64,000 nucleotides of DNA from Pedobacter sp. MC2016-15 (GTDB lineage Bacteria > Bacteroidota > Bacteroidia > Sphingobacteriales > Sphingobacteriaceae), in assembly GCF_026239695.1 (NCBI RefSeq), contig NZ_JAPIVS010000005.1, positions 124,001-188,000 of the forward strand, written 5' to 3'. The translations under genes and the position numbers were made by a program. Below, piece by piece: positions 43,087 to 51,884 of this stretch. How positions within the stretch are numbered: position 1 is the stretch's first letter; every line of letters starts with the position of its first letter. The notes under the pieces are model-generated. The model saw nothing but the letters and a program-made list of their open reading frames with translations, was not told the DNA's origin and made no database searches.

Positions 43087-43899
43087 ATGGGCATATCAAT
43101 ATTAACATTAGTGAAGGGGAGGGAGAAAGCAATGGAGAATATGATCAATGGATTGGTCAGAAGCAGCAAATTACCTGACGAACTAATCATCATTCTGATC
43201 AATGAACAACTACGGAGGCTGCCTGAAACCCCTTTCCCGGTAAGGCAGATCATCATGAGTACAAAAATGGATCTACCTCTTGCGGCTGCACGAAACCTGG
43301 CTGCCCGGCATGCTGCGGGATCATTGTTGATCTTCCTTGATGTGGATTGTATTCCTGCTACGGATCTCATTGCCCAATACCATGCGCATCAACAGGAAGG
43401 TATTCTCATCAATGGAGAGGTAAGGTATCTGAGTAAAGACGCTGCTTCGCAACCACAAATGCTGGATGAACTTGATCAGCTGAGTGAGCCCGATCCTGTA
43501 AGATCAGATATGAACCAGCTGCCACATGAACTTTTTTGGTCGCTGAATTTTGCCTGTACTTCTGAAGATTATCATGTGATAGGTGGATTTGATGAAGATT
43601 ACACTGGCTATGGAGCTGAAGATACAGATTTCGCATTTATGGCACGCAAAGCTGAAATTCAGATGTTAAAGATTCCTGCAATAGCTTATCACCAATATCA
43701 TGACAGCTATTCGCCGCCGCTTAACCATTTTAGGGATATCGTGGCTAATGCGCGGACCTTCTTTTCCAAATGGGGAACATGGCCGATGGAGGGTTGGTTG
43801 TATATGTTTGCCGATATGGGACTGATCAGATACGATCATCAGCAACTTGTAATCATACGCGAACCTCAGGAATCTGAGATCCTGCAGGCAAAAAAATAA
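43087..43899 (+). CDS. Glycosyltransferase family 2 (glycan operon, gene 2)
   Basis: This 270-residue GT-A enzyme has ISILTLVKGREKAMENMING, the DxD motif FLDVDCIPA and the galactosyltransferase-like C-terminal motif GGFDEDYTGYGAEDTDFAFM (position about 190-209). It probably transfers a hexose to a sugar or lipid acceptor. It follows the first GT2 by one base and precedes a GT4 by 19 bases. Confidence 0.88.
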   Translation: MGISILTLVKGREKAMENMINGLVRSSKLPDELIIILINEQLRRLPETPFPVRQIIMSTKMDLPLAAARNLAARHAAGSLLIFLDVDCIPATDLIAQYHAHQQEGILINGEVRYLSKDAASQPQMLDELDQLSEPDPVRSDMNQLPHELFWSLNFACTSEDYHVIGGFDEDYTGYGAEDTDFAFMARKAEIQMLKIPAIAYHQYHDSYSPPLNHFRDIVANARTFFSKWGTWPMEGWLYMFADMGLIRYDHQQLVIIREPQESEILQAKK

Positions 43900-43918
43900 T
43901 TTATTAGCACACTACCTT

Positions 43919-45010
43919 ATGAAAATCGGCATCATTGCACACCTGAAACATCCTATAACAGCACCTTTCGCTGGAGGACTTGAGGTTTTTACCTATCAGA
44001 TTACTACTGCTTTGCAGTCGAGAGGGCACGAAGTTATACTTTTTGCCAGTTCGGGCTCGGCACCTCTGCTACCACTACAGCCTATCCTTTCTGACGAAGC
44101 ATACGACAAAAATACTGGCTTCAGAATAAAGAGGAAGGATTTACCCTCAGAATATATCGCAGAACATCATGCCTATTTTGGTTTGATGATGAACATTGAT
44201 GACTACGGGTTAGATGTGATTTTTAATAACAGTCTGCATTATATTCCTATCACCATGGCGGGAACCGTAAACACTCCAATGGTTACAGTGCTGCATACAC
44301 CCCCTTTCTATGAACTGGAAATGGCTATTGCAGCTGCTAAACCAAATCCCCGGATCGACTTTGTAACGGTTTCCGCGAAAAATGCGCAAAACTGGAGTAA
44401 ATACGTTGATGATTGTGCTGTAATCAGCAATGGCATTTCAGTGGCAGAATGGGAGTTTTATGAGGAAAGTACTGAAGAAAGTTATGCCTTCTGGTTTGGC
44501 AGAATCCATCCTGATAAAGGTTTGCACCTGGCAATTGTTGCGGCACGCAAGGCAGGCATCAGGCTCCGCATCGCAGGTGGCATTGCGGATCAAAAGTATT
44601 ATGATAAAGAAATTACTCCGCTTCTGGGAGAAGATACGGAGTTACTTGGCTTGCTGGATCAAAAAGAGCTGAACCGGGAAATTGGGCAGGCCATCGTCTG
44701 CCTGATCACTCCCTGCTGGGAAGAACCATTCGGATTGGTAGTGGCTGAGGCCATGGCATGCGGAACGCCAGTCGCTGGCTTCAGGATAGGTGCTTTACCG
44801 GAGTTGATTACTAATGAAACTGGTATTCTAACAGATTTTGGGGATACCGATGGCCTCGCAGAGGCGATCAAATATGCAACACAACTCAACCGGAAAACAG
44901 TACGGGATTATGCAGATTCTCATTTTAGCGATGAACAAATGATCAGTGCTTACGAACAATTACTGGAAAAATCCAGTTTAAAGAAAAGAACATTTAGATA
45001 CGCCATATGA
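43919..45010 (+). CDS. Glycosyltransferase family 4 (glycan operon, gene 3)
   Basis: This 363-residue GT-B enzyme has an N-terminal glycine-rich acceptor loop GGLEVFTYQI. The donor-site half has AFWFGRIHPDKGL, then the EX7E signature in EEPFGLVVAEAMACGTPV. It is a retaining hexosyltransferase by family. Its stop overlaps the start of the acyl-CoA dehydrogenase-like gene by four bases (ATGA), evidence for translational coupling. Confidence 0.92.
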   Translation: MKIGIIAHLKHPITAPFAGGLEVFTYQITTALQSRGHEVILFASSGSAPLLPLQPILSDEAYDKNTGFRIKRKDLPSEYIAEHHAYFGLMMNIDDYGLDVIFNNSLHYIPITMAGTVNTPMVTVLHTPPFYELEMAIAAAKPNPRIDFVTVSAKNAQNWSKYVDDCAVISNGISVAEWEFYEESTEESYAFWFGRIHPDKGLHLAIVAARKAGIRLRIAGGIADQKYYDKEITPLLGEDTELLGLLDQKELNREIGQAIVCLITPCWEEPFGLVVAEAMACGTPVAGFRIGALPELITNETGILTDFGDTDGLAEAIKYATQLNRKTVRDYADSHFSDEQMISAYEQLLEKSSLKKRTFRYAI

Positions 45011-46161
45011 CGCAACAGACAAACACCATACATCAAAATGAGACATTTAGTCTGGAGCAATTTGAACAGGTACTTCATGATATTGCAGAAAGAGCATCTG
45101 CCTGCGATCAAAGTCCCGATGGCCCGCGCACAGAATTCCGATGGCTGAGGGCATGCGGAGCATTACAGCTGGTACTGCCAGGTAACCTGCTCGACTTTAA
45201 CCATCCCAATACGCCTTTGCTGCTCAAGCTGCTGCGGGATGTTGGAAAAGCGAACCTCAGTGTAGGACGAATTTTTGAGGGACATATTAATACGCTTTAC
45301 CTTATCCATCTCTATGCTACAAAAAGACAGCGCGAACAATGGTACGCCGGGGTCATTGAGCATGGTCATCTTTTTGGTATCTGGAACACTCAGGATCAGG
45401 ATGTGCTGACCTTCGAGGAAAACGAGCATATCATGGAGCTCAAAGGTTCTAAAACATTCTGTTCAGGTGCAACGCTGGTAAACAGGGCGCTCATTACCGG
45501 AAACATTAATAATGATGATCGCCAGGGATGGCAGATGGCAATCATCGATATGGATCATATTTCTCCATCACGTATAGATCTTGAAAGCTGGAAACCGTTG
45601 GGTATGAAAGCATCCGGGAGTTACAAGGTTGATTTCAGCGGTTATCATCCCGATGATGCTGAACTGCTGGGGCAACCGGGAATCTACTTAAACCAGCCTT
45701 ATTTTAATGCCGGTGCAATCCGCTTTGCCGCGGTGCATTTAGGCGGGGCAGAAGCGGTATCGCAGGCTACGCTTGCTTATCTGGCAGAGTTGGGCCGCAC
45801 AGATGACCCCTTCCAAAAGCTGCGGATTTCAGAAATGATGTCGGCTGTTATCAACGGCAGACTCTGGATGGAGCAGGCGGGGAGATATTTTGACTCCTGG
45901 GTTGATGAAGGCGGGCATGATGATGATCTGATCGCATTTGCCAATATGACCCGTGTAAACATAGAAGAGATCTGCCTGAAGGTGATGGATATCAGTAATC
46001 GCTGTGTGGGTGCGAGAGGGCTGATGGAGCAATATGAACTGGGACGTATTTTCCGCGACCTTACCTTTTACCTCCGCCAACCAGCACCAGACGCAACAAG
46101 AATAAAAATAGCCGAATTTTTCATCAGTCAACCCGCTGCCTTCAATGAAAAATCTTTTTGA
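45007..46161 (+). CDS. Acyl-CoA dehydrogenase-like flavoprotein (glycan operon, gene 4)
   Basis: This 384-residue protein has the acyl-CoA dehydrogenase fold: an N-terminal helical domain, a middle beta-domain with LFGIWNTQDQDVL and LKGSKTFCSGA, and a C-terminal helical domain with FAAVHLGGAEAVSQATLAYL and VGARGLMEQYELGRIFRDL. The catalytic Glu is not obvious by eye, so a CoA substrate is uncertain. In a sugar operon it might desaturate or oxidise a lipid or amino-linked group. It overlaps the next gene by 17 bases. Confidence 0.85.
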   Translation: MTQQTNTIHQNETFSLEQFEQVLHDIAERASACDQSPDGPRTEFRWLRACGALQLVLPGNLLDFNHPNTPLLLKLLRDVGKANLSVGRIFEGHINTLYLIHLYATKRQREQWYAGVIEHGHLFGIWNTQDQDVLTFEENEHIMELKGSKTFCSGATLVNRALITGNINNDDRQGWQMAIIDMDHISPSRIDLESWKPLGMKASGSYKVDFSGYHPDDAELLGQPGIYLNQPYFNAGAIRFAAVHLGGAEAVSQATLAYLAELGRTDDPFQKLRISEMMSAVINGRLWMEQAGRYFDSWVDEGGHDDDLIAFANMTRVNIEEICLKVMDISNRCVGARGLMEQYELGRIFRDLTFYLRQPAPDATRIKIAEFFISQPAAFNEKSF

Positions 46162-47473
46162 TAAGAATACGTTCTGGGAGCAGGCTATACCTGCTGATCC
46201 GGATTTTCTCCAGAATGTACGAAGCTGCCTGATTATGGCACCGCATCCTGATGATGAATCGCTGGGATGTGCCGGATTGATTGCTACTTTACAAGCGCAG
46301 GGAACTGCTGTAAATGTTATCCTGACTACTGATGGCAGTCGTTCACATCCTAACTCCTTGAAATTTCCTGCCTCTGTGCTGGCAACGCTTCGCTTATCAG
46401 AAATGAACCAGGCGATGGAACTGCTCGGCTTAGAGACGCAGCATTTGAGATATTACGAAGCACAGGATGCCAGTATGCCTGCCAAAGGGATGCCTGGTTT
46501 TGATGAACTATTGATGCGTTTAACAGAGGATTTGAAAGATCTGCAGCCAGACCTGATACTGGTACCCTATGAGCTTGATCCGCATTGCGATCACAGGGCT
46601 ACATGGCAGCTCCTGATAGCGGCATTGGAAAAAGCTAAAATCCGGCGACCGCGAATATGGGAATACCCGATATGGCTCTATGAACATGCGGCAGCAGAGG
46701 ATATTCCGGAACTGGAAACAGGAGAACTGCTGGTGCTTGATATCAGTGAATATGCGAGCTTAAAGGAAGAGTGTATCCATGCCCATCAATCGCAAACCAC
46801 CCGTTTGATAGACGATGATCCCAAAGGGTTTATCCTCCTGCCGCAGGTCATTTCCAACTTCACCAAAGGCAGGGAATACTTTATGGAAAGGAAACGGATC
46901 AATCCTTCGGATACGCTGCATCAACAGTATTTTGAAAACATGTATCATGACAATAAGGACCCATGGGGTTTTGAAACCAGCAGTTATGAGCGGGAAAAAT
47001 ATACAGCTACAATAGGGGCTATCCCTGCCGGACAATATGCCCGTGCTTTGGAACTGGGTTGCTCCATAGGAGTTTTAACTGCGATGCTTGCCGAACGATG
47101 TGAACATTTATTGTCGATGGATATCAGCGAAACTGCACTCGCACAGGCTCGGCAGCGTTTGTCGGGCAGCTCAAATGTAGAGTTCTTACATGGGGGTATT
47201 CCAGGTGATTTTCCTGCGGGCAACTTTGATCTGATCATCATGAGTGAAGTAGGATATTACCTTTCTTCAGGCGATTTGAAACGCACGAGAGACCTGATCC
47301 TGCAGGCACTGGCTCCGAAAGGGCTACTTATTCTGGTGCACTGGACACATTTTGTCGCCGATTATCCGCTGACCGGTGATGAAGTGCATGAACTATTTAG
47401 TACAATTGGTCTGACCAACATACATGCAAACCGTACGGCCGACTACCGTATCGATGTTTACCAAAATTCCTGA
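46145..47473 (+). CDS. PIG-L deacetylase fused to NodS-like methyltransferase (glycan operon, gene 5)
   Basis: This 442-residue fusion has an N-terminal PIG-L domain (about 20-235) with zinc motif MAPHPDDESLGC and HCDHRATW. It should remove an N-acetyl group from a GlcNAc-like sugar. A C-terminal SAM-dependent methyltransferase (about 255-440) opens with YFENMYHDNKDPWGFE and has the SAM loop LELGCSIGVLT. This is the NodS type, which N-methylates the freed amine in rhizobial Nod factors. Together the two halves could deacetylate then methylate the same nitrogen; that is inference. Confidence 0.93.
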   Translation: MKNLFDKNTFWEQAIPADPDFLQNVRSCLIMAPHPDDESLGCAGLIATLQAQGTAVNVILTTDGSRSHPNSLKFPASVLATLRLSEMNQAMELLGLETQHLRYYEAQDASMPAKGMPGFDELLMRLTEDLKDLQPDLILVPYELDPHCDHRATWQLLIAALEKAKIRRPRIWEYPIWLYEHAAAEDIPELETGELLVLDISEYASLKEECIHAHQSQTTRLIDDDPKGFILLPQVISNFTKGREYFMERKRINPSDTLHQQYFENMYHDNKDPWGFETSSYEREKYTATIGAIPAGQYARALELGCSIGVLTAMLAERCEHLLSMDISETALAQARQRLSGSSNVEFLHGGIPGDFPAGNFDLIIMSEVGYYLSSGDLKRTRDLILQALAPKGLLILVHWTHFVADYPLTGDEVHELFSTIGLTNIHANRTADYRIDVYQNS

Positions 47474-47474
47474 T

Positions 47475-48527
47475 ATGTCATTTACCATTGCTTTTTATGT
47501 GCATCATCACGGATCAGGTCATCTCATGCGCTGTCTGCAAATTGCGTCTGCCTTAAAAGGCTATCGGATTATCTTTATGGGGACTGGATTGCAGCACGTT
47601 GATCCTTCCATTGAGGTGATCGATCTTCCCTCAGACCTTCCTGAGGGTAATGAGCAGGATGATATCAGTAGCATGCTGCCTGATTCTTTTCATTATGCAC
47701 CTACCGGACTCAAAGGCATCAGAGACCGTACAGTAATCATGACTTCAGTGTTTCAACGTTCGTACCCGATGTTGCTGATAGTGGATGTATCTGTGGAAGT
47801 GACTTTGCTGGCGCGTTTGTGCGGTATCCCAACTATCGTGATGAGGCAACATGGTATTCGTACAGACCTGCCTCATCTGCTGGCCTACCAGAGTGCAGAG
47901 CTGTTGCTTGCACCTTTTTCAGATAGTTTGTATCGCGGAGCAAAAGACTGGGCTTATAAGAAAACGCTGTTTTCCGGTGGCTTTTCAAGACTTGACGGTC
48001 TTTCGGGATCTGGTGAAGAGCGTAGGGGGCATGTTGGGATTTTAATTGGAGCGGGAGGTACGTCAATCGATATTCAACTAATTGAAAAAATAGCAGTTCA
48101 GGCTGAGGGATATACATTTCATGTTCTGGGTTGTAGGGCAGAACACTCTTCGGTTGCCAATATACACTGGCATGGTAAAGTGGAAAACCCGTTGACGATA
48201 CTCAGTGATTGCGGGCTGCTTTTAGGAAACACGGGGCATAATACCGTGATGGAGGTGGCCGCACTGAATAAGCGCTTTATCGGGATACCCGAAGAAAGAT
48301 CCTTTGCTGAACAGGAGGAAAAAGCTGCGGCGATTGCTGAGCGCTCAGGTATAAGGATCATTCAGCCCGAAGATTTGGCTGGGCAGGACTGGAAAAACGT
48401 TTTTGATGAACTTTCTGCTGAACAAGCGGACTGGAATGGCGTAATTGATGAAGACGCTTTATCCAATATCGCGCAGGCGATTATCAAAACAGGAACCACA
48501 CTGTTCAATAATCAGCTGCTGCGATAG
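47475..48527 (+). CDS. GT28/MurG-like glycosyltransferase (glycan operon, gene 6)
   Basis: This 350-residue GT-B protein begins FYVHHHGSGHLMRC, with the HGxGH acceptor motif found in MurG, MGD synthase and related GT28 proteins. The donor half has LLLGNTGHNTVMEVAALNKRFIGIPEERSF, the family's glycine/histidine loop and base-contact region. The ATG at 47475 is preferred (one base after the previous stop). It closes the operon, and an SDR gene faces it 9 bases away. Confidence 0.85.
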   Translation: MSFTIAFYVHHHGSGHLMRCLQIASALKGYRIIFMGTGLQHVDPSIEVIDLPSDLPEGNEQDDISSMLPDSFHYAPTGLKGIRDRTVIMTSVFQRSYPMLLIVDVSVEVTLLARLCGIPTIVMRQHGIRTDLPHLLAYQSAELLLAPFSDSLYRGAKDWAYKKTLFSGGFSRLDGLSGSGEERRGHVGILIGAGGTSIDIQLIEKIAVQAEGYTFHVLGCRAEHSSVANIHWHGKVENPLTILSDCGLLLGNTGHNTVMEVAALNKRFIGIPEERSFAEQEEKAAAIAERSGIRIIQPEDLAGQDWKNVFDELSAEQADWNGVIDEDALSNIAQAIIKTGTTLFNNQLLR

Positions 48528-48535
48528 GAATTATT

Positions 48536-49381
48536 TTAACCGTTAACTACCTCGCCACCATTAACATGGATGACTTGTCCAGTGATAAAAGATGAATCCT
48601 CTGATGCCAGGAATACATATGCGGGTCCGAGTTCTGATGGCTGCCCGGCACGTTTCATGGCAGTTTCAGTTCCAAATTCCTTGATCTTTTTCTCATCAAA
48701 TGTTGCTACAATCAGCGGTGTCCATACCGGTCCGGGAGCTACAGCATTGACACGTATTTTTTTTTCCGCCAGGTTGGTAGCCAATGAGCGTGTGAAACTG
48801 GTGATCGCTCCTTTGGTTGATGAATAATCGATGAGGTTTGGTGAGGAGCGGTAAGCTGTCACCGATGTGGAGTTAATGATCGTATCTCCCTCGCCCATAT
48901 GTTCCAGTGCCTCGTTGGCAAAATGGAAATAGGCAAATATATTGGTGCGGAAGGTGAGATCCAGCTGTTTCTCATCGATAGCCTTAGGATCCTTTTGCGG
49001 GAACTGCATACCGGCATTATTGACAAGTATGTTGAGCTTTCCAAATTTCTTTACGGTACCGGCTACTGCTTTTTTACAGAATGCAGCCTTGCTGACATCA
49101 CCTTTGATCAGGAGGCATGCTCGGCCTTCAGCCTCAATCAGCCTTTTTGTTTCTTCAGCATCCACATCTTCATTGAGGTAGACAATTGCTACATCGGCTC
49201 CCTCACGGGCAAAATGAATACTTGCGGCACGGCCGATACCAGAATCACCTCCGGTTACCAGGGCAACCTTGCCGGCTAGTTTCTCAGCACCCTTATAGCT
49301 GCTTTTGATATACTCCGGTGCGGGATTCATTTCCGCTTCTATCCCTGGTTGCTTGTTCTGTTTTGCTGGGGTTTTTGCCAT
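48536..49381 (-). CDS. SDR-family oxidoreductase (YghA/GsbB-like)
   Basis: This 281-residue classical short-chain dehydrogenase has the cofactor motif GGDSGIGRAAS (TGxxxGxG variant). It has NNAGMQ, catalytic Ser-Tyr-Lys in the S-T-S...YSSTKGA region, and the C-terminal VNGGEVVNG. The N-terminal extension AKTPAKQNKQPG is typical of general-stress SDRs such as YghA. It uses NAD(P)H; the substrate is unknown. It is convergent with the glycan operon and divergent from GH130. Confidence 0.9.
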   Translation of the reverse strand: MAKTPAKQNKQPGIEAEMNPAPEYIKSSYKGAEKLAGKVALVTGGDSGIGRAASIHFAREGADVAIVYLNEDVDAEETKRLIEAEGRACLLIKGDVSKAAFCKKAVAGTVKKFGKLNILVNNAGMQFPQKDPKAIDEKQLDLTFRTNIFAYFHFANEALEHMGEGDTIINSTSVTAYRSSPNLIDYSSTKGAITSFTRSLATNLAEKKIRVNAVAPGPVWTPLIVATFDEKKIKEFGTETAMKRAGQPSELGPAYVFLASEDSSFITGQVIHVNGGEVVNG

Positions 49382-49521
49382 GATATTCTGTTTTTATAGG
49401 TTTGATTGGTATAACCCTGCTGAAATGATATTGTTTATAGTTATTTGATCCGCTGTTCCGGGCTTCTCCGAAACATTACAAATTGCGAAACGTTATTAAG
49501 TACATAACCAAACCAGATACG

Positions 49522-50586
49522 ATGAAAGATCTCGCTAGCCGTTTCCCGCAAAATCCTCTGCTATTACCAAAAGATGTGAGCCCCAGTGCTGAAGGTTTAC
49601 AGGTGATCTGTCTGCTCAATCCCGGAGTATTCCGCTTTGAAGGAAAAACCTGGTTACTGGTGCGTGTTGCTGAAAGTGTGAAACAGGTTGAGGATTGGGC
49701 TTTTATACCCACATTGAATGACGAGGGGAAACTGGAAATTCTCGAAGTACCTTTGAATGACCCGGATTTAATCGCGACAGATCCGCGTATTTTTAATTAT
49801 AAAGGACTGGATTATCTGAGCACTGTGTCGCATCTGCGACTGATGAGCAGTAAGGACGGCGTCAACTTTACAGAGGAAGAGGAGTACCCGGGCTTGTTTG
49901 GAACAGGTAAACTGGAGCGTTACGGGATTGAAGATTGCCGGGTTACTTTCCTCGAAGAGCAGTACTTGCTGACATATACTGCGGTGTCTGACAGCGGGGT
50001 CGCAGTAGGCTTACGGACAACGCGCGACTGGAAGATCTTTGAGCGCAAAGGTCTGATGCTGCCACCTCACAACAAAGATGTCTGCATCTTTGAGGAGAAG
50101 ATCAACGGCAAATACTATGCGTTGCACCGTCCAAGTAGTAAGGATCTGGGAGGGAATTACATCTGGCTTGCAGAATCGCCTGATCTGTTGCATTGGGGTA
50201 ATCATAAATGTATCGTAAAAACCAGGGCCGGCTTGTGGGACAGTGCCAGGGTTGGAGCAGGTGCGGCTCCCATTAAAACTGAGCAAGGCTGGCTGGAGAT
50301 CTATCACGGTGCTACAGCAGAAAACAGGTACTGCCTTGGTGCCTTTCTCATGGATCTTGATAATCCTTCAATAGTAAAAGCGCGAACGGTTGAACCTATT
50401 ATGGTGCCCACAGAAACGTATGAGCTGAGTGGTTTCTTTGGTTTTGTAGTCTTCACCAATGGACATATTGTCGATGGTGATCAGCTGACCATATACTACG
50501 GTGCGGCGGATGAATTTGTCTGTGGGGCGACCTTTTCAATCAGCGAAATCATGTCGACGCTGGATTATACAAGCTCCAACTTATAG
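49522..50586 (+). CDS. GH130 mannoside phosphorylase-like enzyme
   Basis: This 354-residue protein has a five-bladed propeller family profile: LNPGVFRFEGKTWLLVRV near the start, the proton-donor motif IEDCR (IEDPR in most relatives) and HRPSSKD. It then has SARVGAGAAPIKTEQGWLEIYHG. GH130 enzymes phosphorolyse or hydrolyse beta-mannosides. The start at MKDLASRF is preferred over a TTG 39 bases earlier. It may act on glycans linked to the upstream operon or on dietary mannans. Confidence 0.88.
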   Translation: MKDLASRFPQNPLLLPKDVSPSAEGLQVICLLNPGVFRFEGKTWLLVRVAESVKQVEDWAFIPTLNDEGKLEILEVPLNDPDLIATDPRIFNYKGLDYLSTVSHLRLMSSKDGVNFTEEEEYPGLFGTGKLERYGIEDCRVTFLEEQYLLTYTAVSDSGVAVGLRTTRDWKIFERKGLMLPPHNKDVCIFEEKINGKYYALHRPSSKDLGGNYIWLAESPDLLHWGNHKCIVKTRAGLWDSARVGAGAAPIKTEQGWLEIYHGATAENRYCLGAFLMDLDNPSIVKARTVEPIMVPTETYELSGFFGFVVFTNGHIVDGDQLTIYYGAADEFVCGATFSISEIMSTLDYTSSNL

Positions 50587-50675
50587 TCCTCAAAGTTCTA
50601 CAAAAATTTATTTTATAAAAAACAATCAGGTAGGGCTGATGTTGTTACCGTACAAAACCTATAAAGAAAAACATT

Positions 50676-51125
50676 ATGGCAACTACAGGAACCGGAGTAT
50701 TAAACGACCTAATTGAAATTAACAACGACAGAGTAGCTGGATTTGAAAAAGCTATTGCTGATATCAAAGATGAGAACATTGATCTGAAAACTTTATTTCA
50801 GGGATACGCAGAACAAAGCCGTAAAAACGGACAGGAACTGGCAGCACTTGTTGGTGCAGTAGACGAAGTTGAAACTGGAAACAGTGTTAGCGGAACTTTA
50901 CACCGTGCATGGATTGATGTGAAAGCATTATTTGGCGGAAGCGACCGCGCAAGCATCTTATCAGAAGCTGAGCGTGGCGAGGATGCCATCAAAAAAGCAT
51001 ACAAAGATGCTTTGGCAAGCGGAGAACTAGCTCCAAATGCTGTGGATACCGTAAGTAGCCAGGCATCAGAGATTAATGCTGCGCATGATCAGATCAAAGC
51101 TTTGCGCGATACTGCAAAAGCATAA
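50676..51125 (+). CDS. PA2169-type four-helix-bundle protein (DUF2383)
   Basis: This 149-residue protein has a repeated helical pattern: LNDLIEINNDRVAGFEKAI, LKTLFQGYAEQSRKNGQEL and LHRAWIDVKALFGGSDRASILSEAERGEDAI. That matches the DUF2383 ferritin-like family of stress-inducible proteins. No signal peptide is seen. It is next to a Dps gene and ends at a clean terminator, suggesting a stress locus. Confidence 0.9.
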   Translation: MATTGTGVLNDLIEINNDRVAGFEKAIADIKDENIDLKTLFQGYAEQSRKNGQELAALVGAVDEVETGNSVSGTLHRAWIDVKALFGGSDRASILSEAERGEDAIKKAYKDALASGELAPNAVDTVSSQASEINAAHDQIKALRDTAKA

Positions 51126-51144
51126 TACAAAACACACCGTTTGG

Positions 51145-51172
51145 AAGGCCGCAATGTGCGGCCTTTTTTTTT
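51145..51172 (+). terminator. Rho-independent terminator after the PA2169 gene
   Basis: AAGGCCGCA, ATG loop and TGCGGCCTT form a 9-bp stem followed by an eight-base T-run. Confidence 0.93.
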
Positions 51173-51334
51173 GGAATAACTTTTTCCTGATTTGGTTAAA
51201 TATCCTTCTTTTCGCGAATTTACGATATATTGTGGAATAAGAAGATGGAGTTTTGTTGTAAGGTGCTGTAAATTAGTGATATGTGGGTTGGTGTGCTTTT
51301 TGAAAGCTGGGACCTAATCTTAAAATCATAAATT

Positions 51335-51808
51335 ATGGAAGCCAAAATTGGAATCAATGCAGAAAACCTTGCTGCGGTAGCACATTCATTAAGTACAATC
51401 CTCGCAGACGAGTATGTCTTGTATACAAAAACCAGAAAAGCACACTGGAATGTCGAAGGACCATACTTTTATAACAAACACAAATTCTTTGAGGAGCAAT
51501 ATACCAAGCTTGAAGAGATTGTCGACGAGGTGGCAGAGCGTATCCGCAAACTTGGCCATTATGCTCCGGCATCGCTGAAGCAATTCCTGGAGCTGACGCA
51601 TTTAACCGAAGATGACCGTGGTAAAAATGACGCCCTGACTTACATTGAAATATTGCTGGCAGACCACGAAAGTATTCTGATCCACCTCAGAGAAAACATC
51701 AATAATTATGTGTCTGCTCTCAAAGACGCCGGAACCAGCGATTACATCACAGGCCTGATGGAAAAACATGAGACAATGGCCTGGATGTTAAGGGCGCATT
51801 TATCATAA
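51335..51808 (+). CDS. dps: Dps ferritin-like DNA-protection protein
   Basis: This 157-residue protein has the Dps ferroxidase motif KAHWNVEGPYFYNKHKFFEEQY (His, Asp and Glu ligands), AERIRKLG and the C-terminal EKHETMAWMLRAHLS. It should assemble as a dodecamer that oxidises iron with peroxide and shields DNA. It is transcribed from its own promoter region (209-base gap). The N-terminus lacks the long lysine tail of E. coli Dps, so DNA binding may be weak. Confidence 0.95.
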   Translation: MEAKIGINAENLAAVAHSLSTILADEYVLYTKTRKAHWNVEGPYFYNKHKFFEEQYTKLEEIVDEVAERIRKLGHYAPASLKQFLELTHLTEDDRGKNDALTYIEILLADHESILIHLRENINNYVSALKDAGTSDYITGLMEKHETMAWMLRAHLS

Positions 51809-51884
51809 AACATTTATAGCGGCAGCTTTGGTATTGAAAAATAAAATAACTTTACGGAAGCCGCCGCCTTAAATCTTATCTTTT

